Below are positions 56,094 to 64,000 of a stretch of DNA of 64,000 nt, piece by piece. Source of the stretch: G965220075 sp965220075 (GTDB taxonomy: Bacteria > Chloroflexota > UBA11872); assembly GCA_965220075.1 (NCBI GenBank), contig OZ244806.1:1798001-1862000 (forward strand), given 5' to 3'. The translations under genes and the position numbers were made by a program. The notes below the pieces were generated by a model. That model was not told where the DNA came from, did no database searches, and saw only the letters and a program-made list of their open reading frames with translations. The first letter of the stretch is position 1; every line of letters begins with the position of its first letter.

Positions 56094-57869
56094 ATGAGTG
56101 TGCAAGGGCTTGAGAATCTGGCCGACCGTTCCTTCAGCGCCGATCCCGTCTACTTGACCGACTTGGAGCGCTGCCGACCCGCTGACGCGCTCTCGCGTGA
56201 CACCGGCTACGGCCGCTGGCGCGTCTTGCCCTATCAGACCGACATGCTTGCGGGCAGCATGCTGGCGGCGGGCACCGAGACCGCGGCGCCCGAGGTTGTC
56301 TACCCGCTGGAGCGCTCCGGCTGGCACGCGATCTCGATTGGCATATTCGGCGGCTATGAGGAGCCCAATCGCATCCTCCTCAAGCTCAGCGGCGAAGAGA
56401 TATTTTCGATCCTGCGAGCGCAGCGACACGAGTCCACGCCGTGGTATCGCCAGTATCACGGCGAGCCGGTCTGGGAGCTTTTCTGGAAGGTGGCCGACCT
56501 TACCGACCAGCATTTACACCTGCGCCAGCACACCTGGCGCGTGCGCCTGGGCGACACGCCTGACGCGTTCGAGTCGGCCGAGGCCATGGTGGCCTACGTC
56601 AAGCTGGTGCCCCTCTCCGACGCCGAGCTGCGCGCGCACCAGCAAGATCTGCGCCGCACCGACACCCGCAGATTGTTCACCCACAACGACGCCGGCATTA
56701 TTGGCGAGGGTCCCACCACGCCGGACCAGCTCCGCAGCTACCTCGATCTCTATCGCGACACTGATTTCTCACGCATCTACTGGGAGGCCGGTTCCGGCGA
56801 CCGCCTGAACTACTTCAGCGACATCGGGACGAGCCCGCCCTACGCGCGCGAAGAAAACCTGACGCGCGCGCACGAGCGGGCCAGCAACTTCAGTTGGAGC
56901 GCCTTTCGTAGCCAGGGCATCGACCCGTTCGACGTCGTGCGGGAGCACGCGCATGCCATCGGCATGGAGTTTCACGCCGGCTATCGGGTGTCGGGCTTCC
57001 ACTATCCGCCGCCCTACGACCACTTCAATCAGGGGCCGTCCTTCTTCCGCTACCACCCCGAGCTGCGCGGCACCGGCCGGAACGGCCAGCCGTCGCCGCG
57101 CATTTCCTACGCGTTTCCCCAGACGCGCCGCTTTGTGCTGTCGCTGCTGCGCGAGATCGCCCGGCGCCCGGTGGACGGCATCAGCCTCCAGTTCAACCGG
57201 CGCCTGCCGGTGATCGAGTACGAGCCGCCGGTGGTGGAGAGCTTCAAGGCGGAATATGGCGAGGACCCCTTCGCTCTCGACGCGCGCGACGCCCGCTGGC
57301 TGGCGCACCGCGCGTCCTTCATGACCGACTTCCTGCGTGAGGTGCGGGCTGCGCTGGACGATGCCGCGGCGGCGCAGGGCCGCGCTAGGCCCATCGGAAT
57401 ATCGGCGATCGTGACCAGCGGCGAGGCGGAGAACCTGTTTTACGGACTTGATCTGCGCGCCTGGGTCGAGCAGGGATTGATCGATACGCTCATTCCCTAT
57501 AGCTCCAACCCCAACTTCAATAGCAACGACCCAGCCTGGACCGACGTGCGCGACGCGGAGTTCTTCATCGCGCTGACCAAGAGCACGAACACAAAGCTCG
57601 CGCTGAACCTGATGCCGCGCCAGATGAGCGCGGCCGAGTACCGCCGCCGGGCGGCCGCGCTCTACGCGGCTGGCGCCGACCACTTGTTCTTCTGGGACGG
57701 CGGCCTGGAGCGGGCGCAGACTACCGGCGCCTCGCACGTTGTCAGGAGGCTTGGTCACCGCGATGAGGTCCGGGCCTGGGTCGAGGCCGGTGAGCCTGAC
57801 CTGGAAGCCCCCCAAACGGAGCTCCTCAATCTCGGCGGCTGGGATTTCTCCTACGTCAGCCCCGGATAG
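56094..57869 (+). CDS. Family-10-glycosidase-like protein (paralogue B)
   Basis: 591 aa from ATG at 56094, chosen for GGGAGG 8 nt upstream and because paralogue A begins at the same point; the frame is open to 55968. Same plan as the gene at 49772: sandwich N-terminus (VYLTDLERCRPADALS, GWHAISIGIFG, WELFWKVADLTDQ), then the barrel (LFTHNDAGII, FSRIYWEAGSGDRLNYFSD, FDVVREHAHAIGMEFHAGYR, SGFHYPP, VDGISLQFNRRLPVIEYEP) and WDFSYVSPG at the end. Close similarity throughout shows duplication. It lies in the opposite orientation to paralogue A, with VapBC between them. Confidence 0.75.
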   Translation: MSVQGLENLADRSFSADPVYLTDLERCRPADALSRDTGYGRWRVLPYQTDMLAGSMLAAGTETAAPEVVYPLERSGWHAISIGIFGGYEEPNRILLKLSGEEIFSILRAQRHESTPWYRQYHGEPVWELFWKVADLTDQHLHLRQHTWRVRLGDTPDAFESAEAMVAYVKLVPLSDAELRAHQQDLRRTDTRRLFTHNDAGIIGEGPTTPDQLRSYLDLYRDTDFSRIYWEAGSGDRLNYFSDIGTSPPYAREENLTRAHERASNFSWSAFRSQGIDPFDVVREHAHAIGMEFHAGYRVSGFHYPPPYDHFNQGPSFFRYHPELRGTGRNGQPSPRISYAFPQTRRFVLSLLREIARRPVDGISLQFNRRLPVIEYEPPVVESFKAEYGEDPFALDARDARWLAHRASFMTDFLREVRAALDDAAAAQGRARPIGISAIVTSGEAENLFYGLDLRAWVEQGLIDTLIPYSSNPNFNSNDPAWTDVRDAEFFIALTKSTNTKLALNLMPRQMSAAEYRRRAAALYAAGADHLFFWDGGLERAQTTGASHVVRRLGHRDEVRAWVEAGEPDLEAPQTELLNLGGWDFSYVSPG

Positions 57870-58291
57870 CCATCGCTGACGGCAAGCGAATCCGCCGCGA
57901 AACCCGGCCAAGCCCTCTCACGCTCTGTCCATTGCCGGCGAGAGTCCGAGGTGCGCAACGTGCGCGCCCGACTCGTCAAGATATGGCCACGCACGGTGAA
58001 ACGGCGGCCGCCAAGATTAACGAGGCTGGAGCGTCTTATTGACGCACGGGCCTTACGGAAGCGGCCCTTCCGACCTGGTGACGCCGTCTGTAGTGACGAC
58101 CGAATGTCAGGTGCGGGGGTAGCAGGTCCCTTTGATCGCCGGGCATCTATGACGGCGCGCGGCGATCCGCTCCATCCTTGACCCCGGCTTGCCTGGACGG
58201 GAGCACCTAAACAACTTCAACCAGCGCCGCCTCAGAGATATTGACCTGTCGCTCGCCACGTTCCAGATCCTCGAAGACGGCCCGCGCCCGC
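57870..58291. other. Intergenic stretch, nothing recognised
   Basis: About 420 nt between convergent genes (paralogue B and an oxidoreductase). No reading frame, RNA or repeat is supported. Confidence 0.4.
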
Positions 58292-59308
58292 TCATCCGAA
58301 CGGGCGCCGTTCGGATCGATCCAGCGGAAGGTTGACGGCTTCGCCAGTATCGGCCGAGATGTAGGCCGCCTGCATGATCTCCACGCAGCGCAGACCGTCC
58401 TCGCCGGTGAGCACCGGCGGCTCATCTCGCAATATCCAGCCCGCGAAGCTGCGCCACTCTCTATCGAACGCCTCGTCGAAACCGTAGTCGTCGAACTGCC
58501 GGATTCGCGGGGTCTGGCCGCGTATCTGCGCGCGCACCTCGATGCGGCGCGGGTCGTATTCGATCGCGCCGTGCTCGCACACGATCTGAAAGCTGAACGA
58601 GCCGCGATAGGTGGCCATGGGGAATAGCGCCGAGACTTGCATGGACCCGATGGCCCCGCTCGCGAATCGCATGGTGACCGAGATCGAGTCCTCCTGCTCC
58701 GCCAGCTCTGGATGCAGCTTGGGTCCTATGACGGCCTGCACGCTCGCCACTTCACCCAGCAGATGCCGAAGCGTGTCCACGTCGTGAACTCCCGCCCAGT
58801 AGAGCAAACCACCGCACAGCGCGCGCCTATTCCACCAGCCGGTCTGGCGTTCCGCGAAGTAGCCAGCCACATTCACCGCAATAGGACGCCCGAACTCACC
58901 GCCCTCGAGTAGCCGTTTCATCTCGGCGAAGGCGGGCCGGAGCCTGCGCTTGTGACCCACCATCAGCTTTACGCCGGCGGCTGAGGCGGCCGCGATCATT
59001 TCGTGACAGTCGGCCACGGTGATGGCCATCGTCTTCTCACAGAAGACGTGGCGGCCGGCGCGCGCGGCGGCCACCACGATGTCGCGGTGAGTGCCGTGGG
59101 GCGTCACCACGGCCACGGCGTCGCAGTGGCACTCGGCTAGCAGCCTGCCGTGATCGGTCCACGCGGGCACGCCGTGTTCGTGCGCCAATCGCCGGGCCCG
59201 CTCGGGATCGAAGTCCGCCACGCCCGCCAGCTCCAGCTCCGGCAGGCGGTTGATGATCTCGGTTACATTGCCGCCAAAGTCTCCCGCGCCTATCAACGCC
59301 ACGCGCAC
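58292..59308 (-). CDS. Gfo/Idh/MocA family oxidoreductase with EKT motif
   Basis: 338 aa. The Rossmann motif is MRVALIGAGDFGGNV, then VAVVTPHGTHRDIVVAAARAG, with the EKP motif as HVFCEKTMAITV (Pro replaced by Thr). The active-site helix is WAGVHDVDTLRHLLG. It divides the region from the divergent aminotransferase gene (239 nt promoter region). The substrate is unknown, but the neighbours (aminotransferase, ThDP enzyme) suggest a small catabolic or biosynthetic cluster. The start is ATG at 59308. Confidence 0.92.
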   Translation of the reverse strand: MRVALIGAGDFGGNVTEIINRLPELELAGVADFDPERARRLAHEHGVPAWTDHGRLLAECHCDAVAVVTPHGTHRDIVVAAARAGRHVFCEKTMAITVADCHEMIAAASAAGVKLMVGHKRRLRPAFAEMKRLLEGGEFGRPIAVNVAGYFAERQTGWWNRRALCGGLLYWAGVHDVDTLRHLLGEVASVQAVIGPKLHPELAEQEDSISVTMRFASGAIGSMQVSALFPMATYRGSFSFQIVCEHGAIEYDPRRIEVRAQIRGQTPRIRQFDDYGFDEAFDREWRSFAGWILRDEPPVLTGEDGLRCVEIMQAAYISADTGEAVNLPLDRSERRPFG

Positions 59309-59547
59309 GCGACCGGTCTGCTCGTCTCTCCGCCTGGGAGTTGTGATGCCGACTTCCCCTTCGCTGACCTAGCTGTGCGCGCGGCGGCTCGCACCCGGCG
59401 CCGCGCGTAGTGGCGGCCTCGGCCGCGCCGACGCCGACGCCGAAACCTTACGAACCCGGTATAACCGGGCCGGCTGTGGCGCCGGTGTAGTATGCCCCCG
59501 GAACTCAGGCGCCGGTTCAGACCCGCGCCAACGACGTAGTCGGATGG

Positions 59548-60855
59548 ATGGAAATGGAGACTACCGCGACGAGCGCCATGGATGATCTGCTCGCGACCGC
59601 GCGGCGAGTCCTCACCGGCGGATCGCTCGTCTACGGGCAGCTTCCGAGCGAGGTCAACCTGGTCATCGAATCCGGCAGCGGGAGTCACCTGCGAGCGGTC
59701 GATGGGCGCGACTACATCGACTACGTGCTCGGCTCCGGGCCGATGCTTCTGGGCCACGCCAATCCGGAGATCGTCGCCGCGGTGCAGGCGCAGCTAACCA
59801 AAGGCACCAGCTACTACTTCGTCAATGAACCGGCCATTCGCCTGGCCGAGCGCCTTGTCGAGGCGATTCCGTGCGCCGAGCAAGTGCGCTTCATGGGCTC
59901 GGGAACCGACGCGACTTTCATGGCGCTGCGCTGCGCACGCGCCCACACGGGACGCTCCAAGATACTGAAGCTCGAGGGCGGCTGGCACGGCATGCACGAC
60001 TATTCGTTGTGGGGCACCATCCCGAGCGAGCCCAGCGACTACCCACACGCCGAGCCCGACTCGGCCGGCATCCCGCCCGTGCTGGGCGACCAGGTGCTGG
60101 TGGCGCCGTTCAACGATGCGGACACGGTCGTGGCGATCATGGACGAGTACGCCAGTGAGCTGGCTGCCGTCATAGTCGAGCCGCTCGAGCGCGTCCTTCG
60201 CCCGCGGCCGGGCTTCCTCCAGGCCGTGCGCGAGGCCGCCAGCCGGCACGGCATCGTGATGATCTTCGACGAGGTCGTCACGGGGTTCCGCATAGCCTGG
60301 GGCGGCGCGCAGGAGCGCTACGGCGTCGTCCCCGACCTGGCCTGCTACGGCAAGGCGATGGCCGGCGGTTTCCCTCTGTCGGCCGTCGCGGGCCGCGCGG
60401 ACGTTATGGACGCCTTCGGCGGGACCCCACGGCCCTTGGGCGAGGTCGCCTGGTCCAGCGGGACGTTCAACGGGAACCCGGTCGCCGCCACGGCGGGACT
60501 GGCGGCCCTCGATGTGCTCGGCCGCGGCGGAACCTACGAGCGCCTCCGGGCTGTGGGATCGCGCTTGCGCGCAGGCATCGAGGAGTCCGGCCGCCGACAC
60601 GGATTCCCGGCCCGCGCGCTGGGCGAGGACGCCGTGTTCGGGGTGCGGTTTATCGAAGACGAGGACATCACCTCGTGGGCGGACCTTCTGGCCCACGACC
60701 GCGACCTCGGGCTCCGCTGGGCCGTGGAATGCGTCAAGCGCGGCATCTTGATCGTTCCCAACGAGAAGTTCTACGTCTCGACCGCGCACGACGACGATGA
60801 CGTCGTGCGCACCCTGGAGATTTGCGACGCCGCCTTCAAAGCCTGCGCGGCGTGA
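59548..60855 (+). CDS. Class III aminotransferase (glutamate-1-semialdehyde aminomutase-like)
   Basis: 435 aa PLP enzyme. PLP lysine K269 (CYGKAMAGGFPLSAVAG); IFDEVVTGFR binds the ring. Near the N-terminus are GSGPMLLGHANPEIVAAV and MGSGTDATFMALRCARAHTG. It resembles glutamate-1-semialdehyde 2,1-aminomutase but is better read as a related transaminase, because the haem-pathway copy usually stands in a hem cluster and this one is tied to a ThDP enzyme 66 nt downstream. The start ATG at 59548 follows another ATG out of frame. Confidence 0.88.
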   Translation: MEMETTATSAMDDLLATARRVLTGGSLVYGQLPSEVNLVIESGSGSHLRAVDGRDYIDYVLGSGPMLLGHANPEIVAAVQAQLTKGTSYYFVNEPAIRLAERLVEAIPCAEQVRFMGSGTDATFMALRCARAHTGRSKILKLEGGWHGMHDYSLWGTIPSEPSDYPHAEPDSAGIPPVLGDQVLVAPFNDADTVVAIMDEYASELAAVIVEPLERVLRPRPGFLQAVREAASRHGIVMIFDEVVTGFRIAWGGAQERYGVVPDLACYGKAMAGGFPLSAVAGRADVMDAFGGTPRPLGEVAWSSGTFNGNPVAATAGLAALDVLGRGGTYERLRAVGSRLRAGIEESGRRHGFPARALGEDAVFGVRFIEDEDITSWADLLAHDRDLGLRWAVECVKRGILIVPNEKFYVSTAHDDDDVVRTLEICDAAFKACAA

Positions 60856-60921
60856 CCGCTAAGACCCGCGGGGGATGACCGTGGTCATGGGCCGTTTCCG
60901 TACCCCGGTTGCGAGGTTCGC

Positions 60922-62538
60922 GTGCCGTTGATGACCGGCTCGGACGCCGTCGTGCGGTCGCTGCAGGCCGAGGGCGTCGATCTCGTGTTCGGAATCCCGG
61001 GCTATCACACCGAGCACCTCTATGGCCGCTTGATGCGGCAGGACCGTATTCGTCACATCCTGGTGCGGCACGAGCAGGGCGCCGGCTTTATGGCTATCGG
61101 CGTGGCGCGCGTCACCGGCGAGCCCGCCACCATATTCAGCACCGCGGGTCCCGGGGCGCTCAACGCCGCCACCGCGCTGGGCGAGGCCTACGGCGATTCG
61201 ACGCCTATTCTCAACATCGCCGCGGAGGACCTGTCGACCTGCCTTTACCAGGACCGCGGGATCGTGCACGAAAGCAAGCATCAGATCGGTGTCCTCGAAC
61301 GGCTAAGCCAGTGGAGCCGGCAGGTGCACGCGCCAGGGGACATCCCGGGAGCGATCCGGGAAGGCCGGCGCCGGATGCACGTCAATCGCCCGCGGCCGGT
61401 AAGCGTCGAGATTCCCATCGACGTGTTTCAGGCGGAGGGGGAGGTTGTGCTGCCGGAGCGCGAATCGTTCCAGCGGCCGGCTGGCGACGCACAAGACCTG
61501 GAGCGGGCGGCGCGGATCCTGGGCGGCGCCCAACGGCCTCTCATCTGGGCCGGAGGCGGCGTGATCGCGGCGGGCGCCTGGCGAGAGCTACAGGCGCTGG
61601 CCGAGCGGCTGGACGCGCCCGTCATCACGACGTCGAGTGGTCGCGGCGCCATCTCCGAAGAGCACCCACTGACCGTGGGCTGCCTCGCCCTGCATCGCCC
61701 CGTGCAGGCGCTGATCGAACGGGCCGACGCAGTGCTGGCGGTGGGCACGCGCTTCGCGTATCTGTCGACCGGAAAGTGGTCGCTGTCCATGCCACGGCGG
61801 TTGATCCAGATCGACATCGATCCGGCCGGGTTCGGCAAGAACTTCCCGATCGAGCTGGGGATTCATGCGGACGCTAGGGGCGCGCTCGCGGCGCTTCTGT
61901 CGGGACTCGACGGCGCCGACGTGCCCGATCACGATGACTGGGTCGACGACGCCCGCGCGGCGAGGGCCGCCGTGCGCTCCGAGCTCGCCCGGCGCGCGCC
62001 GCTCGAGTGGGGTCTCATGCATACCGTTCGCGACGCCCTGCCGCGCGAGACGGTCGTTGCGGTCGACCCCCACCTTTGGGGCTATTGGGCGCGCTCCCAC
62101 TTCCCGATCTACGAGCCGCGCACCTGGTTGCACGATCTAGGCTTCGGAACGCTCGGATACGCCTATCCCGTCGCCCTGGGCGCCAAGCTGGCGCGGCCCG
62201 ACAGTCCGGTGGTGGCCTGCACCGGCGACGGCGGCTTCCTGTTCACGGCGCAGGAGCTGGCCACCGCGGTCAAGTACGGACTCAACGTGCCCGTGGTGAT
62301 CTTCAACGACGATGCCTACGGCGCGATCAAGGAGGACTTCGTACGCGACTTCGGCCGTGCCTACGAAGTCGATCTAGTCAATCCGGATTTCGTCAAGTTC
62401 GCGGAGTCGTTCGGCGCGGTGGGGCTGCGCGCCACGCCTGAGACCCTGGGCGAGACCCTGCGGCACGCCCTGACCCTCGACAAGCCGTCGCTGATCGACG
62501 TTCCGGTCAAGCTGCGCCGGCCTCTCATCGTGAGCTGA
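60922..62538 (+). CDS. Thiamine-diphosphate-dependent enzyme (acetolactate-synthase-like)
   Basis: 538 aa in three domains: PYR (1-170, catalytic glutamate E51 in RHEQGAGF), central (~190-320, RPLIWAGGGVIAAG) and PP (~370-520, GDGGFLFTAQEL at 435-446 and IFNDDAYG binding ThDP-Mg). It joins or cleaves C-C bonds next to a keto group, like acetolactate synthase, sulphoacetaldehyde acetyltransferase or benzoylformate decarboxylase. It follows the aminotransferase by 66 nt, so a transamination-then-decarboxylation route is plausible. The start is GTG at 60922. Confidence 0.9.
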   Translation: MPLMTGSDAVVRSLQAEGVDLVFGIPGYHTEHLYGRLMRQDRIRHILVRHEQGAGFMAIGVARVTGEPATIFSTAGPGALNAATALGEAYGDSTPILNIAAEDLSTCLYQDRGIVHESKHQIGVLERLSQWSRQVHAPGDIPGAIREGRRRMHVNRPRPVSVEIPIDVFQAEGEVVLPERESFQRPAGDAQDLERAARILGGAQRPLIWAGGGVIAAGAWRELQALAERLDAPVITTSSGRGAISEEHPLTVGCLALHRPVQALIERADAVLAVGTRFAYLSTGKWSLSMPRRLIQIDIDPAGFGKNFPIELGIHADARGALAALLSGLDGADVPDHDDWVDDARAARAAVRSELARRAPLEWGLMHTVRDALPRETVVAVDPHLWGYWARSHFPIYEPRTWLHDLGFGTLGYAYPVALGAKLARPDSPVVACTGDGGFLFTAQELATAVKYGLNVPVVIFNDDAYGAIKEDFVRDFGRAYEVDLVNPDFVKFAESFGAVGLRATPETLGETLRHALTLDKPSLIDVPVKLRRPLIVS

Positions 62539-62579
62539 CGATCGCCGGCTGCCGGTTAGAGCGCCGCGGCCGACCGGCG

Positions 62580-63050
62580 CTATCCGCCCACTACCTCCAC
62601 CCCGATAACCGCTCGCTTGATCGCTTGCACGGCCAGGCCGTGGGTGCCGAAATCCCGCGTGAAATCCGAATGCGAGTGGACCACGTGCAGCATGCCGTCG
62701 CGCACCATGGTGCTGGTGTACGAGCAGCCGGGACCCGTGTGGAACGCGAAGGGGTATTCCCAGTGCTCCCCGGTTCCGTCCAGACTTAACATAACGTAGG
62801 TAACTTGCGGGTGGCCGTAAGCGCCGCGGCCCGAAGCGCAGGCCAGCACGCCGTTGGGCAGCAGGTGAAGCCGCGGCTTCACGCCCGGCCAGCCGGTTGT
62901 GGTCGGCGCGCTCCAGCTGCGGCCGCCGTCGAGCACGACCAGTCCCGGGAAGTTCAAAATGGTGTCCGGCGACTCCATCCAGGTGTCCGTACGCTCGTGT
63001 CGCACTACGACCGTGCGCGAGCCGTTGGAATAGGTGGTCTCCCGAATCAC
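62580..63050 (-). CDS. Truncated sialidase (BNR-repeat) protein
   Basis: 156 aa, minus strand. It carries part of a six-blade sialidase-like propeller: LDGGRSWSAPTTTGWPGVKP, LHLLPNGVLACASGRGAYG, YVMLSLDGTGEHWEYP with an Asp-box, then SYTSTMVRDGMLHVVHSHSD. Sialidases of this group have ~330 or more residues, so the N-terminal half is missing. The best start is a GTG at 63050, but in-frame sequence upstream (CDGTGAIRFGAIVIRE) also reads as coding. Probably a pseudogene or a decayed fragment. Confidence 0.6.
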   Translation of the reverse strand: MIRETTYSNGSRTVVVRHERTDTWMESPDTILNFPGLVVLDGGRSWSAPTTTGWPGVKPRLHLLPNGVLACASGRGAYGHPQVTYVMLSLDGTGEHWEYPFAFHTGPGCSYTSTMVRDGMLHVVHSHSDFTRDFGTHGLAVQAIKRAVIGVEVVGG

Positions 63051-63283
63051 GATTGCCCCGAATCTGATCGCCCCGGTGCCGTCGCAGCCTAGCTTGTCTG
63101 GGCCTTCAGTTTGGCGGCGCCCTTGATTTGGCGCCCGTGGGCCTCTGGCCCGCGGCGTGGATGAATCGCTAGAATCATCCCGCTGTCATTTCGTTCGGTC
63201 GGCGCTGCGTGCGGTGGGTCCGCACCCGGACCCGCCGCGCCACTAGTAGCCGACCGTAGAGCCGCGATTCGAGGTGAGCACGA

Positions 63284-64000
63284 ATGCAGACGCACGACTG
63301 TGAGCCCACGCTCACCGACACGCAGGTTCTGGGCTTCTGCCGCAAGGGTTTTCTGGTGCTACCGGAGGTAGTGTCCGAAGAGATCAATCAGCGGACCGTC
63401 GACTACATCAACAGCTATACCAACGAAGGCGCCCACGAACCGACCGAGATCCTTACCGAGGACTGGTTTGTCGACGGCGTAATCCTGAATCCGCAAGCGG
63501 CTGGCGCCGTGCGCTCCCTGCTAGGCCGCCACTTCGCGATGCCCGCGCTGATGAGCAATCACCGCAGCGCTCAGCCCGCCACTCCGCAGACCTGGCACCG
63601 TGACGGCGGATCGCTGGACGAGCGCGAGCTGCACTACCTGCAAGTCTTCTACTACCCGCAGGACACCCCGCTCGAAATGGGCCCCACGGAGATATTGCCG
63701 GGGTCCCACTTCATCTCCATGCGCGAGCGCCATATGGGTCACTACGGGCAGATTCGCGGCGCCGAATACACCGTCGCGCCCGCCGGCACCATATTCCTCA
63801 CCGTCTACGGTGTCTGGCACCGGCGCGCGCGCCGCACCGCCCCCGCGGAGGCGGGCCTGCGCCACCTGCTCAAGTACAACTACTGGCGCACCTCGCCGCC
63901 CGCGCGCGACTGGATAATCGAGCCCGATTTTGACCTCGCCCGCGTCGACTACGGCGTTCGCGACGATCTCTCCGAGCCCTACCACTCCGAGTTCATGTGG
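63284..64000 (+). CDS. PhyH family dioxygenase (3' end outside window)
   Basis: 239 codons from ATG at 63284 with GAGGTGA 7 nt upstream, open to the right edge. PhyH Fe(II)/2-oxoglutarate oxygenase: proximal site WHRD (H105, D107), FYYPQDTPLEMGPTEILPG then SHF, and distal His179 (VWHRRAR). It is a more divergent member than the first two. The last residues visible (YHSEFMW) are near the usual C-terminus. Confidence 0.88.
   Translation, partial: MQTHDCEPTLTDTQVLGFCRKGFLVLPEVVSEEINQRTVDYINSYTNEGAHEPTEILTEDWFVDGVILNPQAAGAVRSLLGRHFAMPALMSNHRSAQPATPQTWHRDGGSLDERELHYLQVFYYPQDTPLEMGPTEILPGSHFISMRERHMGHYGQIRGAEYTVAPAGTIFLTVYGVWHRRARRTAPAEAGLRHLLKYNYWRTSPPARDWIIEPDFDLARVDYGVRDDLSEPYHSEFMW

Overview
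The window is high-GC bacterial DNA. Core genes (mnmG, pgsA, rplU-rpmA, two tRNAs) are mixed with accessory islands. Several phytanoyl-CoA-type dioxygenases (PhyH) and Gfo/Idh/MocA oxidoreductases, a pair of family-10-glycosidase-like proteins, a GPP34 protein and a plant-type LRR remnant resemble what is found in environmental or sponge-associated Chloroflexota. That assignment is inference from gene content; no rRNA is present to confirm it.

Layout. 1-4.6 kb (minus): a three-gene island of queuosine-precursor transporter (YhhQ/VUT), DpdA transglycosylase with an N-terminal DUF6884-like domain, and a UvrD-like helicase cut by the window edge. It is bordered by a scar of XRE-regulator plus serine-recombinase sequence. 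5.1-8.0 kb: two Gfo/Idh genes and pgsA. 8.3-12.2 kb (minus): four tightly coupled genes for unrecognised, mostly membrane proteins, one HflK/SPFH-like, divergent from mnmG. 14.3 kb: tRNA-Arg(TCT), then a roughly 10-kb type I restriction-modification operon (14.6-24.5 kb). That operon holds a half-size S, HsdM, a frameshifted DUF4160 plus DUF2442, full HsdS, a winged-helix-like protein, a TIGR02391 protein, an hsdR 5' remnant, an MNT-HEPN (MntA-HepT) module, HsdR and a YgjP-type metallopeptidase.

24.5-38 kb is a patchwork: RNHCP remnant, GPP34, a Leu/Ile/Val-type substrate-binding lipoprotein, a tiny protein of seven 11-residue repeats, two PhyH dioxygenases, a PPOX flavoprotein, a PQQ-propeller lipoprotein, a broken VOC gene, two AT-richer orphan genes and an NAD formate dehydrogenase. 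A dispersed short repeat recurs here, and two of its copies resemble the 3' flank of tRNA-Ala(CGC). 37-39 kb has rpmA, rplU and an aldo/keto reductase. 39.3-45 kb (minus) is an exopolysaccharide operon: two GT4 glycosyltransferases, a WbaP-like phosphoglycosyltransferase, two Wzz-like proteins and a BY-kinase-like ATPase whose P-loop is lost. 45-49.7 kb holds BrkB/YihY, a Tat-exported six-hairpin glycosidase and an M23 peptidase.

49.8-64 kb is a catabolic-looking accessory block: two paralogous glycosidase-like proteins, two more Gfo/Idh genes, VapBC, a class III aminotransferase followed by a ThDP enzyme, a truncated sialidase and a third PhyH gene cut by the right edge. The strongest candidates for something undescribed are the DpdA-YhhQ-UvrD island, the composite restriction operon with nested toxin-antitoxin-like modules, the four-gene membrane operon and the 11-residue repeat protein.
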